Positions 1 to 7,360 are shown, numbered from the stretch's first letter. The stretch is 19,927 nt of DNA from Syntrophomonas sp. UBA4911 (GCA_002398105.1 DHCD01000044.1:3322-23248); one strand, 5' to 3'. The notes: generated from the sequence alone by a model not told the origin. Program-made: numbers and translations.

Positions 1-114
1 TGGTTCCCGGACATGGATTTGAACCTTGCATTTACGGATATTCCCTGTTATAAAGTAGAGATCATAGAAATATTGGGGGAGTGGGGTGGTTTCTTTAACC
101 TGAACAAGCTGTAA
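1..114 (+). CDS. C-terminal end of an unidentified protein (5' partial)
   Basis: An open frame runs from the first base to a TAA at 112-114 and encodes 37 residues ending in LGEWGGFFNLNKL. The mix of charged, aromatic and hydrophobic residues is protein-like, so this may be the end of a gene lying mostly to the left of the window. I do not recognise the family. It shares its frame with the SLH fossil downstream but is separated from it by stops at 112, 139 and 151. The first 27 bases, read on the minus strand, also resemble a tRNA 3' end, which weakens the coding reading. With so little sequence this remains tentative. Confidence 0.35.
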   Translation, partial: WFPDMDLNLAFTDIPCYKVEIIEILGEWGGFFNLNKL

Positions 115-153
115 CTCATACGCATTAAACTTAGCATGTAAAGATCAATATGA

Positions 154-330
154 AGTATAGGGAAAATAATCCGGGACAGGAATAATAACCGGTTTGCCCC
201 CCGGGATAACGCCACCCGGGCGGAAGCAGCGGTTATGCTGCTGAAGATGGGTGCGGCCCTGAATCTTATTAGTCAGACCCGGAGTATGGAGGCAGACTGC
301 CGGCTCCATACATCAGCATCTGCTGGGTGA
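154..330 (+). pseudogene. Frameshifted remnant of an S-layer homology (SLH) domain
   Basis: The frame from 154 to the stop at 328-330 encodes FAPRDNATRAEAAVMLL at about 193-243. This fits the second half of an SLH repeat, whose hallmark is F-x-P followed by TRAE and a hydrophobic helix. The preceding SLH hallmark GIITG is present just upstream at 179-193 but in a different frame, so a small deletion or insertion near 190 has broken the domain. Upstream frames are interrupted by stops at 139, 151 and 167. SLH domains anchor exported proteins to the secondary cell-wall polymers of Gram-positive bacteria. The tail after about 260 overlaps the last codons of the opposing penicillin-binding protein gene, so it is probably not original SLH sequence. 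Two GC-rich hairpins in this stretch (197-223 and 225-242) may only be by-products of the codons. Confidence 0.6.
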
Positions 331-2032
331 TGGCTTTAAATACCGGGGCGGCGTTTTCAGCCCCGGATTTGCCTCCTTCAGCCAGGACCACGATGGCCCA
401 GCGAGGATTCTCCGCGGGGAAATAGCCGGCAAACCAGGTATTGAGTATCTCCTCCCCATTGGGCCTATAGTTGCCGGTCTGGCTGGTGGCAGTCTTGCCT
501 GCTACCTTTATCTCAGACAGGGCGGCATTTCTACCGGTTCCTGCGGTTACTACTTTTTCCATGAGTTGCTGTACGGTGCGGGCGGTTTCCGGGCTGAGAA
601 CCTGTTCTTTATCGGGCCGGGTCAGCATTTGTCTGTTTCCTTCCCGGTCAACGGTAAACCGCACCAGTACCGGCGAGGCATAACGGCCGTCATCGGCTAT
701 GGTAGCTACCATATTGCATATTTGCAAAGGGGTGAGCATCACCCCCTTTTGACCCAGGCTGGCATTGCCGACAGCCGGATCGGCATTCTCAATCGTAATA
801 TGAGAACCGGCCTTGTATTCACCATAACCCAGAAGTCTTTCATCGGTCAAATGCAGGCGGTCGGCAAATCGCAGCAAACCTTCACGGTGCAGCCTGAGTC
901 CGGTGGCAATAAAGCTGGGGTTGCAGGATAAGGCGAAAGCTTCGGCAAAGCTAATGTCACCGTGTCCCTCTTCCCTCAGGCAGGGTATGGACACTTGATC
1001 GTTGAATACGTATTCTCCCTGACAGTTGAAGCGTTCCTCCAGGGTGACCAGTTTTTCCTCCAAGGCTGCCGCTGCCACCAGTATCTTAAAAATTGAGCCG
1101 GGAGGATAGGCCATCAGGGCTCGATTGTTGAGGCTGCCGGTTTCATCGTCTTCCACGATTTTTTCAACTTCATAAGGATTAAAAGCGGGACGGCTGGCCA
1201 TGGCCAGGACTTCCTTGCTGTTTACATCCATCACTACCGCGGCTCCGCTTTTTATCCGCTCATCCAGAGCCTGTTCCACTGCTTCCTGTATCCTTTTATC
1301 TATGGTCAAAACTACGGTGCCCTGATATTGTTCCTGCTGGTTGCGCAGTTTAAACATTAAGCCCTGGATAGCTATCCCCCGGGCATCCAGGATTGACGTC
1401 AATGCCTGGGAACCGGTATTGGCGCCGAGAATATTATCATAGCACTTCTCCAACCCGGTTATTCCTTTATTGTCTGCTCCTCCACTGCTATAACCCAGCA
1501 GATGAGACATAAAACCATGCTCCGGGTAGCGCTTTATCACCGGAGCCACCACTACCCCGGTGAGCTGGGAAGAATTTATACGAGCAGTCTGCTCCGGGGT
1601 AAGGTTGGAGGCGATACGGACAAAAGGCTTTCCGGATTTTACCGCTTGTTTTAATTCGCTATATAACTGCTGGCTGGTCTTGCCGCCGCTGACCTCGGAT
1701 AATAGTCGGGCGGCCTGAATGAGGTTCTGCTCTTCTGATTTAACTGCCGGCTGTCCTGATGTACTGCTGTCCGGGAGACGATTTCGGCTCATTTCCTGGG
1801 GCAGGCAATAGACGGCAGTTTCGGTCCGGGTACCGGTTATAGGCAAGAGATTGCGATCCAGTATATCCCCCCGGCTGTATTCTTTCAGTTCCACCTGCCG
1901 GCTGCGCATTACTACCGCCTGACGGGCAATATCCTGTCCTTTTATAATCTGGTAATATCCCAGTTTAGCCAGCAAACCGGCGGCGGCTAAGAGAAAAAAA
2001 ATCATTAATATAAAAACCCGTTTATGCGCCAT
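269..2032 (-). CDS. Class B penicillin-binding protein (peptidoglycan D,D-transpeptidase)
   Basis: This 587-residue protein cross-links peptidoglycan on the outer face of the membrane. Residues 5-22 form an uncleaved signal anchor. Residues 35-240 are the PBP dimer/pedestal region, with the RGDILDRN motif near 54-61 typical of FtsI/SpoVD/PBP2 proteins. Residues 245-575 are the transpeptidase domain: active-site serine S313 in SIFK (SxxK), SCN at 369-371 (SxN) and KTA at 513-515 in place of the usual KTG/KSG. The length is normal for the class. The ATG start follows an AAGGGG ribosome site after about 9 bases. An extended -10-like TGGTATAAC lies upstream at 2088-2096, but I see no -35. The gene lies downstream of the DUF4911 gene, after a hairpin. 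It could serve division, elongation or sporulation; the sequence does not decide which. Two hairpins lie beyond the stop, without a U-tract. Confidence 0.93.
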   Translation of the reverse strand: MAHKRVFILMIFFLLAAAGLLAKLGYYQIIKGQDIARQAVVMRSRQVELKEYSRGDILDRNLLPITGTRTETAVYCLPQEMSRNRLPDSSTSGQPAVKSEEQNLIQAARLLSEVSGGKTSQQLYSELKQAVKSGKPFVRIASNLTPEQTARINSSQLTGVVVAPVIKRYPEHGFMSHLLGYSSGGADNKGITGLEKCYDNILGANTGSQALTSILDARGIAIQGLMFKLRNQQEQYQGTVVLTIDKRIQEAVEQALDERIKSGAAVVMDVNSKEVLAMASRPAFNPYEVEKIVEDDETGSLNNRALMAYPPGSIFKILVAAAALEEKLVTLEERFNCQGEYVFNDQVSIPCLREEGHGDISFAEAFALSCNPSFIATGLRLHREGLLRFADRLHLTDERLLGYGEYKAGSHITIENADPAVGNASLGQKGVMLTPLQICNMVATIADDGRYASPVLVRFTVDREGNRQMLTRPDKEQVLSPETARTVQQLMEKVVTAGTGRNAALSEIKVAGKTATSQTGNYRPNGEEILNTWFAGYFPAENPRWAIVVLAEGGKSGAENAAPVFKAITQQMLMYGAGSLPPYSGSD

Positions 2033-2112
2033 TAAAAAAAACCCCTTTGCCTAAGCCCTGTTATTATCTTGGACTCTGCCGGGGTCAGTTATACCATATT
2101 CTCATATAAACC

Positions 2113-2128
2113 CGGGGACAGTACCCCG
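2113..2128 (-). terminator. Possible terminator hairpin after the DUF4911 gene
   Basis: A 5-bp all-GC stem (CGGGG/CCCCG) with a six-base loop begins four bases past the DUF4911 stop codon. On the minus strand it is followed by GGGTTTAT, which is only a weak U-tract, so termination may be partial and the PBP gene may be reached by read-through. Confidence 0.35.
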
Positions 2129-2131
2129 CAC

Positions 2132-2332
2132 TTATTCCAGCAATAAAGGGAAAGGTAAATTCCCGATGATTTCTTCCAGTTCCGGACAGGTGTCTTCGGT
2201 TCCGCGGATGATGACCAGACCTTGCCCACGGTCGAGGGTAGAAACAATACCCAGATGGTTATAAGCTTCTATTATGCGGGTAAGCAGGTCAATGTTTTCC
2301 GGCGCAACCTGGGCTCTGATGGCTGACGGCAT
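2132..2332 (-). CDS. DUF4911-family small protein
   Basis: This 66-residue protein matches my recollection of DUF4911, a short family of unknown function often found next to U32 peptidase-family genes in Clostridia. The fold looks like a small ferredoxin-like or ACT-like alpha/beta unit: a strand (AIRAQV), a helix (NIDLLTRIIEAYNHLG), then strands around IVSTLD and GLVIIRG. I chose the ATG at 2332 because its A is also the last base of the U32 stop codon (TAATG), with AAAGGAG just upstream. A longer reading frame back to 2359 would overlap the U32 gene without need. The one-base overlap indicates translational coupling to the U32 protein, so a role with that enzyme is likely but unproven. Confidence 0.72.
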   Translation of the reverse strand: MPSAIRAQVAPENIDLLTRIIEAYNHLGIVSTLDRGQGLVIIRGTEDTCPELEEIIGNLPFPLLLE

Positions 2333-3603
2333 TATATTTTTTCTCCTTTCGGGGCACAAGAGAACCGTCCCCCCATGTGCGCCGCCTGTGCCCGCCTGAG
2401 GATGGTATAGGCGCTTAAGGGTGTGGGGTAAGGTATATAAACAGTTTGACGGGCGTGACGGGCACGGTCAATCCGGTTGAATTCTTCGTCATATAGTTCT
2501 TCAAGCTGCAGCGGGAGGGTCTTCCCCCCCGGCACCATCAGCTGCAGCGGGTCGCCGGGGCCAAAGTTGGCTCTCTGTTCGATCCGCAGCATGTTTCTAC
2601 TCTTATGGTAACCATGGACGATGCCGCAGAATTCTGCTCGGGTCTGCTTTTCCTGCTTATCGCTATCCTGCAGGAAAGGAGATTCTCCGGCAATGAATCC
2701 GTTGGTAAAGGGACGGGTGGCAGTTTGGGCCAGTTCCTCTATCCAATTTTCCAACTCTTCCGATGAAAATTCTTGTCTATCACTCATATAACGGTCAATC
2801 GCCCGGCGGTAGACTGAAGCTGCACTGGCCACATAGAGCGGGCTCTTCATCCGCCCTTCTACCTTGAAGGAATCAATCCCGGCTTCTATGAGCTGGGGCA
2901 AATACTCCAGCAAGCAGAGGTCACGGGAGTTTAAGATATAGCTTCCATGCCCATCTTCCTCCAGCGGGAAGTATTGCCCGGGACGTTTTTCTTCCAGCAG
3001 GGCATAGCGGTAGCGGCAAGGATGAGCACAGGCACCGGAGTTGGCGCTCCTGCCGGTCATAAAATGGGAGAGCAGGCAACGGCCGGAGTAGGAAACGCAC
3101 ATAGCCCCATGAATAAACATCTCAATTTCCACCGCGACCCGCCGTTTGATTTCCTGAATCTCCTCCAGACTCAGTTCACGGGCCAGCACAATGCGGCTGA
3201 CTCCCAGGCCGCAGTAAAAAGCGGCGGCTTCATAGTTGGTCACACTGGCCTGGGTGCTCAGGGTAAGCGGAAGCGAAGGCGCATAGCGCCGGGCCAAGTT
3301 TATAACCCCCGGGTCAGACACAATAAGCCCGCTTACCTTCATTTCCTCCAGTTTCTCCAGATAGGCAGGCAGTTCTTTCAGATCCCGGTTGTGGGCCAGG
3401 ATGTTTACGGTTACATAAACTTTTTTGTTATATTGGCGGGCAAAGGTTAGTCCCACCCCTATTTCTTCCAGGGTAAAATTATCAGCCGCAGCCCGCAGGC
3501 TGAATTCTTTGCCTCCCAGGTAAACGGCATCAGCTCCGAATAGTATAGCGGTTTTCAGTTTTTCCAGATTGCCTGCTGGCATAAGCAGTTCCGGCAGTTT
3601 CAT
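2332..3603 (-). CDS. Peptidase U32 family protein, TrhP-like tRNA uridine hydroxylase candidate
   Basis: The U32 signature is intact at residues 161-179 (EMFIHGAMC, then SGRC). Four cysteines, C169, C176, C192 and C229, match the spacing of the iron-sulfur ligands of the UbiU/TrhP branch of U32 proteins, so this is more likely a cofactor-dependent hydroxylase than a protease. In Bacillus subtilis the related YrrN and YrrO, encoded near alaS and mltG, make 5-hydroxyuridine at tRNA position 34; the matching location supports the same role here. The N-terminal part (1-290) is the TIM-barrel-like U32 domain and the C-terminal part (about 300-423) resembles the accessory domain of YegQ/TrhP. The length of 423 residues is typical. 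No YrrM-type methyltransferase gene is present beside it. The ATG start has GGGAGG six to seven bases upstream. The protease name is historical and I would not rely on it. Confidence 0.88.
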   Translation of the reverse strand: MKLPELLMPAGNLEKLKTAILFGADAVYLGGKEFSLRAAADNFTLEEIGVGLTFARQYNKKVYVTVNILAHNRDLKELPAYLEKLEEMKVSGLIVSDPGVINLARRYAPSLPLTLSTQASVTNYEAAAFYCGLGVSRIVLARELSLEEIQEIKRRVAVEIEMFIHGAMCVSYSGRCLLSHFMTGRSANSGACAHPCRYRYALLEEKRPGQYFPLEEDGHGSYILNSRDLCLLEYLPQLIEAGIDSFKVEGRMKSPLYVASAASVYRRAIDRYMSDRQEFSSEELENWIEELAQTATRPFTNGFIAGESPFLQDSDKQEKQTRAEFCGIVHGYHKSRNMLRIEQRANFGPGDPLQLMVPGGKTLPLQLEELYDEEFNRIDRARHARQTVYIPYPTPLSAYTILRRAQAAHMGGRFSCAPKGEKI

Positions 3604-3620
3604 CCCATTCCTCCCGGGCT

Positions 3621-3641
3621 CCGGAAATAAAAATTTTCCGG
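3621..3641 (-). other. Leader hairpin upstream of the U32 gene
   Basis: A perfect 7-bp inverted repeat, CCGGAAA/TTTCCGG, with a seven-base A/T loop lies just upstream of the U32 ribosome binding site. A TATAAA that could be a -10 element lies at 3651-3656, without a clear -35. If that is the promoter, the transcript would begin with this hairpin, which could stabilise the messenger. There is no U-tract directly after the stem. Confidence 0.35.
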
Positions 3642-3704
3642 CGGCGTAGTTTTATACTGTTATTACAATTTTAAGCAGAAGGATTTTAGCATTCTTCCGG
3701 GCTG

Positions 3705-4739
3705 CTATTTTATGTATCGGGCCATGGCCTGGAGATGTTCCTCATAGGTGCGGGAGAAGTAATGGCTGCCGTCCCCCTTGGAAACATAGAAATAGTATGA
3801 ATGTTCTTCCGGGTTAAGGGCTGCTGCTATGGAGGCTTTGCCCGGACTGGCAATGGGACCGGGAGGCAGACCCGGATTACGATAGGTATTATAGGGGGAA
3901 TCTATCTCCAGATCGGCGTTAGTCAGCTCGGCTTTCTTCTGGTCAAGACAGTACAGTACGGTGGGGCAAAGCTGCAGGTACATTCCGTCCCGCAGCCGGT
4001 TTTTAATGACTCCGGATATGGTAGCGCGTTCATCATCGTGCATAGCCTCTTCTTCAATTAATGAAGCCACTATTATAGTGTCATAAACCTTCATGTTTTC
4101 GGTCTGGGCCTGATCGGCAAATTCCCGGTCCCAGATGGCGGCAAAGTTTTTCAGCATCATATCCACGATTTCCCGGCTGCTGGTATTTTCTTCAATATAA
4201 TATGTATCCGGAAACAGGAAACCCTCCAGTCGATATTCATTACCAGCCGGTACAGCTTTTAAAAACTCATAGGGATAGTCTGCTTTTATCGCCTCCTGCC
4301 ACGACTCTTCCGTGCACACCCCTTTTTCCATCAGCATAGCGCCAATTTCTTTTACGGTATATCCTTCAGGTACCGTTACCTTGGTTTTGACTACCTGCCC
4401 GTCAGCAATACTGTGCGCTATCTGGGCCAGGCTCAGGCTGCGGTTAAAAGAGTAATGTCCCGGTTTCAACTGTACATCCAGTTTTTCTTTACTACAGTAG
4501 GACAGAAAGGCCCTCTGGCTGCGAATAAGTTGCTGCTCTTCCAGAATCGCAGCCACCTGGCGGGCGCTGGATTCCGCAGGTATAAAAACATCTACCGGGG
4601 TTTTATTGCCGGCATCTACCGGCAAGTATTGCGAGCTCGCGAATCTGGTGCCGCAGAACCCGCCCAGAGCCAGTAAAACAATAAATATAATCAGCAAACG
4701 GCCTCTGTTTTTGCGGGGCGGATTAATTTTTATTTCCAT
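3705..4739 (-). CDS. mltG: Endolytic murein transglycosylase MltG (YceG-like)
   Basis: MltG cleaves nascent glycan strands within the chain and so sets the length of newly made peptidoglycan; it sits in the membrane with its domain outside. A single membrane helix at about 14-29 is followed by a LysM-like region (50-110) and the YceG catalytic domain (about 120-343). The catalytic glutamate is in ASLIE, near residue 229, aligned with E218 of Escherichia coli MltG. LEGFLFPDTY and NTYRNPGLPPGPIASPG are strong family motifs. The usual LQ-S/T-DPTV is LQLCPTV here. I placed the start at the second of two adjacent ATGs because it lies five bases from GAGG; the first lies only two bases away. Its position two genes from the U32 gene and downstream of ruvX and DUF1292 matches yrrL of Bacillus subtilis. 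Confidence 0.94.
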   Translation of the reverse strand: MEIKINPPRKNRGRLLIIFIVLLALGGFCGTRFASSQYLPVDAGNKTPVDVFIPAESSARQVAAILEEQQLIRSQRAFLSYCSKEKLDVQLKPGHYSFNRSLSLAQIAHSIADGQVVKTKVTVPEGYTVKEIGAMLMEKGVCTEESWQEAIKADYPYEFLKAVPAGNEYRLEGFLFPDTYYIEENTSSREIVDMMLKNFAAIWDREFADQAQTENMKVYDTIIVASLIEEEAMHDDERATISGVIKNRLRDGMYLQLCPTVLYCLDQKKAELTNADLEIDSPYNTYRNPGLPPGPIASPGKASIAAALNPEEHSYYFYVSKGDGSHYFSRTYEEHLQAMARYIK

Positions 4740-4764
4740 CATATCCTCTTCACCTATTAAGTAA

Positions 4765-4920
4765 TTAGACGCAGATTAGCGCAGAGTTATTGTGTTCTGC
4801 GCCTATTTCTTCAAACACCACTTCATGATCTGCAAGACCGCAGCCAAATATGAAAATAGCAGGCAGAAGCCTTGGAGTTTGGATGCCTAAATATTCTGTC
4901 TCCAGTAATCTATAAGGCAT
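4765..4920 (-). CDS. Possible 51-residue small protein between the VanW gene and mltG
   Basis: A frame of 51 residues starts at an ATG inside the last codons of the VanW gene and fills most of the 167-base gap before mltG. It has a hydrophobic middle (LLPAIFIFG). An AAGGG lies almost directly against the ATG, which is too close for a good ribosome site. A 7-bp hairpin with a ten-base loop (GCGCAGA/TCTGCGC, 4779-4802) covers its 3' end and has no U-tract. I recognise no family. It may be a coincidental open frame or a decayed gene. Confidence 0.2.
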   Translation of the reverse strand: MPYRLLETEYLGIQTPRLLPAIFIFGCGLADHEVVFEEIGAEHNNSALICV

Positions 4921-6370
4921 CCCTTACTTCAACCTCACTGCCGGTCTCTGCGCTTTCACCTTGGTTTTCTTCCGGGATTGCCGGAGGAGAAGCCTCCGTT
5001 TCCGGCATCTCCCCGCCGGGCGGCAAATCCTCTGTGACCGGTCCTACATAAACCAGACGACTTAAGGGGCGATAGCTGTCCCGGGCCAGTTGTTCCTGCC
5101 GGACGACACTGCCGTCATTGCCGAAAAAGGTGCGAAATGATCTTACCACATAACCCGGACTGCCGTTCTGCTCCACTTTTTCAGTACCAGGCGCCATATC
5201 CTCTTTAGTTTCCCTGATTTCCTTAAAATCTATAACCTGGTCCACTATATGGCTGACCTGAATCTTTTGCTTGTATTTCATTTTGCCATATATCGTCATG
5301 ATTACTTTACCGTTGCCGGCCTGAGCCCATATGTAAATGGGGTCGCCCAGGTTGTTCCGGAAGCAAAAATCCTGGCTGCCGTAGGCTACGGTTGCATCCT
5401 GGCCCAACGGTACATAAGCGACTGCCAGATTATGGTTGTGCCGCTCGGTAATCTTTAACCCCGCCAGCAAGCAGGCATTATAAAGAGTGGAGGAAACCTG
5501 GCATATTCCTCCCGCCAAGCCTTGTTCAAATTTGTCGCCCACGATAACCATGGCATCCCGGTAACCGCCTTCCGGGAGTCGGGGGCCTACCGTTTTATTA
5601 AAGGAAAACACCTCGCCCGCATTAACCATGGTGGTATTAAGGGCTCTGGTAGCTAAAATTACATTATGCGAGCGATCTATCTGGGCGGGATTGTACCAGG
5701 TGGTAAAGGAAGCTATTTCCCCCATCCCTTGTAAATCGCGTTCTTTGATTTTAGGTTCCACTTCGCTTACGAGGATCTCAATATTGATCTTTTCCGTCGG
5801 CCGCCATTCCCCCGGCAGGGCTGCCAGGGTAGGCTCCAGGTCGATCTTTACACCTTTTTTCGCCGGTATTACTACCAATCCCTTTACCGGGTCCATTTCC
5901 AGCCGGGCGTCGGTACATTCGGATTCCAAATGTTTCTTCCAATCGTTGCCCATGTCTTCAAGTTTTTTGGCATTATAGGTAATTTTAACCGGATATTCTA
6001 TAGTTTCAGCTCCATCCAGATTAAGCAGCTTGGAAAGCAGGTTTCGTTGCCTTTCCTGCTCCCAAACTTCAACCGCTATTTCCCTGGGGTCGGGGGAATC
6101 AATCAGATCCCCCAGTTTGGTATCATACTGGTAATCACGACAATAAAATGAAATTCCGGTATCAGACAGATAATTAAACTCTGCCGTCAGTAAATCGGCG
6201 GCGCCATTTTGATCGTAACCATCTACGTTTATGGCGGCAATACGCACACCAGGCAAAAAATGCTGGGATTTATAAAATACCTGGTAAAAGTATAAAAATA
6301 ATGCTGCACTGATACCCAGGAAAAGAACCAGCACATATATGATAAATGATCTCCATTTTACCTGAATCAA
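4910..6370 (-). CDS. VanW-family membrane-anchored protein with G5-like domain
   Basis: This 486-residue protein has a membrane anchor at 8-29, a region resembling the peptidoglycan-binding PG_binding_4 domain (about 40-205), a complete VanW domain (about 222-365) and a G5-like domain (about 378-443). The acidic, proline-rich tail (445-486) is probably unstructured. VanW hallmarks are all present: GEVFSF at 252-257, GGICQVS at 287-293, LYNACLLAGL at 296-305 and YVPLGQDATV at 319-328. The biochemical role of VanW is unknown; the name comes from some glycopeptide-resistance clusters, but this chromosomal type is common in Clostridia and does not imply resistance. The domains point to a cell-wall role. 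The start is TTG, with GGGGG about eight bases upstream; no ATG or GTG fits in frame nearby. A terminator closes the gene before it, so it must have its own promoter, which I could not place. An AT-rich tract at about 6410-6430 is the likeliest site. Confidence 0.9.
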   Translation of the reverse strand: MIQVKWRSFIIYVLVLFLGISAALFLYFYQVFYKSQHFLPGVRIAAINVDGYDQNGAADLLTAEFNYLSDTGISFYCRDYQYDTKLGDLIDSPDPREIAVEVWEQERQRNLLSKLLNLDGAETIEYPVKITYNAKKLEDMGNDWKKHLESECTDARLEMDPVKGLVVIPAKKGVKIDLEPTLAALPGEWRPTEKINIEILVSEVEPKIKERDLQGMGEIASFTTWYNPAQIDRSHNVILATRALNTTMVNAGEVFSFNKTVGPRLPEGGYRDAMVIVGDKFEQGLAGGICQVSSTLYNACLLAGLKITERHNHNLAVAYVPLGQDATVAYGSQDFCFRNNLGDPIYIWAQAGNGKVIMTIYGKMKYKQKIQVSHIVDQVIDFKEIRETKEDMAPGTEKVEQNGSPGYVVRSFRTFFGNDGSVVRQEQLARDSYRPLSRLVYVGPVTEDLPPGGEMPETEASPPAIPEENQGESAETGSEVEVRDAL

Positions 6371-6477
6371 TAACGCTGCCCCCAGAAGGTTAATTGTTGC
6401 TGCTTGTCATCTAGTAGATATATAATGAAAAATCTCTGGACTTATTCATTTTACCGCATTACTCACATTTTGACGAA

Positions 6478-6505
6478 TAAAAAAAAGAGCCTCTGCGGGC
6501 TCTTT
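6478..6505 (-). terminator. Intrinsic terminator after the DUF1292 gene
   Basis: A perfect 8-bp stem (AAAGAGCC/GGCTCTTT) with a six-base loop runs straight into eight U residues on the minus strand, starting 12 bases past the DUF1292 stop. This is a textbook Rho-independent terminator and separates the DUF1292 gene from the VanW gene. Confidence 0.9.
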
Positions 6506-6517
6506 CGGGTTAAAAGG

Positions 6518-6817
6518 CTAGGATTCTATGTCCTCCAATTCCTGCCAGGCTGCAACTACCATTTCCAGTTCGCCGTCATCCTCAATTTCACTCATGAGCT
6601 CGTTGCCTTCATCATCGTGTACTACCTTCAGGATTACTATTACATCCTCTTCCTCTTCCTCGTCTTCTTCCTCTCCCGCCATAGGCATAAGTACGCGGTA
6701 GACTTCATCCTCTATTTCCAGCTCGGCCAGGAGTTCAAATTCATGTTCCTCTCCTTCATCATCTACCAGTATCAGGGTATAAAATTCGTCATCAAACAGC
6801 TCTTCTTCGTTACTCAT
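6518..6817 (-). CDS. DUF1292 family protein (YrzB-like)
   Basis: This 99-residue, strongly acidic protein belongs to DUF1292, small conserved proteins of Bacillota with no known function. Bacillus subtilis yrzB is the relative that occurs next to yrrK (ruvX) and yrzL (ireB), as here. The pattern is repeated strands of the form F-TLILVDDEGEEHEFELLAELE, then an acidic run of E/D at about 51-57, then VIVILKV and a short C-terminal helix. No catalytic motif or membrane segment is visible. The ATG is preceded by GAGGTG with five-base spacing. It has its own promoter overlapping the ruvX stop codon and a strong terminator, so it can be made independently of its neighbours. Confidence 0.88.
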   Translation of the reverse strand: MSNEEELFDDEFYTLILVDDEGEEHEFELLAELEIEDEVYRVLMPMAGEEEDEEEEEDVIVILKVVHDDEGNELMSEIEDDGELEMVVAAWQELEDIES

Positions 6818-6846
6818 CTTTACACCTCTTTCCGCAAACTAAAGTC

Positions 6847-6875
6847 ATTCTAATATTAATGCCCACCCTTGTCAA
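6847..6875 (-). promoter_or_regulatory. Sigma-A type promoter for the DUF1292 gene
   Basis: A perfect -35 TTGACA (6870-6875) lies 17 bases from a -10 TAGAAT (6847-6852), one base off consensus. The -35 overlaps the ruvX stop codon. Transcription would start near 6840, about 20 bases before the DUF1292 start codon. Confidence 0.75.
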
Positions 6876-7300
6876 ACTCCATTGGAACCGGCGGCCAGAC
6901 GGTCCAGGTAAGCCTGTAGAATGTTCACCGCCGCCATTTTATCAATAACTTGTTTACGGCGGCGGCGAGATAGGTCAGCTGCAATCAGTATCCTTTCCGC
7001 ACTTCGGGTACTCAGGCGCTCATCCCAGTACTCTACCGCAATGGCTAATCTATTCTTGACCACGGTACCAAATTCCTGCACTTCCAGCGCTTTGGCCCCA
7101 ATACTTCCATCCATGTTGCGGGGCAGTCCTACTACTATCTTCTCCACCTCATAGTCCCGGCATATCTGCTGTATCTTATTTAAATCCGCTTCCGGTTCGG
7201 TGCGCTGAAGCACTGAATGGCCCTGAGCGGTCCAGCCCATAGGATCACTGATGGCTATACCTATTCTCTTTTCTCCCACATCTAAACCCATTATTCTCAT
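6872..7300 (-). CDS. ruvX: RuvX/YqgF family Holliday junction resolvase-like nuclease
   Basis: This 142-residue protein has the RNase H-like fold of the YqgF family. In some bacteria members act in 16S rRNA 5' maturation, and in others they act as Holliday junction resolvases. The acidic active-site positions are visible: D7 in GLDVGEKRIG, D93 or E94 in DERLST, and the aspartate in IDKMAAVNILQ near 119. VGLPRNMDGS is the second family motif. The length is typical of the family. The start ATG has AAGGAG eight bases upstream; a second ATG three codons on is too far from it. An intrinsic terminator ends only about 22 bases upstream, which leaves no room for a separate promoter between terminator and ribosome site. 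Expression therefore probably depends on read-through from ireB. Confidence 0.93.
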   Translation of the reverse strand: MRIMGLDVGEKRIGIAISDPMGWTAQGHSVLQRTEPEADLNKIQQICRDYEVEKIVVGLPRNMDGSIGAKALEVQEFGTVVKNRLAIAVEYWDERLSTRSAERILIAADLSRRRRKQVIDKMAAVNILQAYLDRLAAGSNGV

Positions 7301-7322
7301 TAATGCAACTCCTTAAACAGGT

Positions 7323-7353
7323 AAAAACAGCCCCATACTTTGAGCATGGGGCT
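7323..7353 (-). terminator. Intrinsic terminator between ireB and ruvX
   Basis: A perfect 8-bp stem (AGCCCCAT/ATGGGGCT) with a nine-base loop is followed on the minus strand by G and five U residues. It lies between the ireB stop at 7361 and the ruvX ribosome site at about 7306-7311. Its strength is probably moderate, allowing some read-through. The plus-strand reading also ends in a short U-run, but no plus-strand gene precedes it. Confidence 0.8.
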
Positions 7354-7360
7354 TTTAGTG

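Noticed and set aside
1..76. tRNA gene on the minus strand ending at position 1
   Set aside because: The first 27 bases read as TTCAAATCC then TCCGGGAACCA on the minus strand, like a tRNA T-loop and acceptor end. However the T-stem has an A-A mismatch, no matching 5' acceptor TCCCGGA occurs upstream, and no anticodon or D-arm can be formed. At most it is a tRNA fragment or attachment-site relic.
197..242. Tandem hairpins as the terminator of the PBP gene
   Set aside because: Stems at 197-223 and 225-242 are GC-rich but no U-tract follows on the minus strand, and their bases are explained by the SLH codons. I could not support them as a terminator.
471..931. Long plus-strand frames inside the PBP gene (471-683, 566-931)
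   Set aside because: They are antisense shadows of a gene with clear SxxK, SxN and KTA motifs, and have no recognisable domains.
5628..5978. 116-codon plus-strand frame inside the VanW gene
   Set aside because: It lies wholly antisense to a well-conserved VanW/PG-binding region and matches no family I know.
4910..6370. Vancomycin-resistance function for the VanW gene
   Set aside because: No vanA, vanH, vanX or vanRS-like genes are nearby, and chromosomal VanW/G5 proteins are common in Clostridia without resistance.
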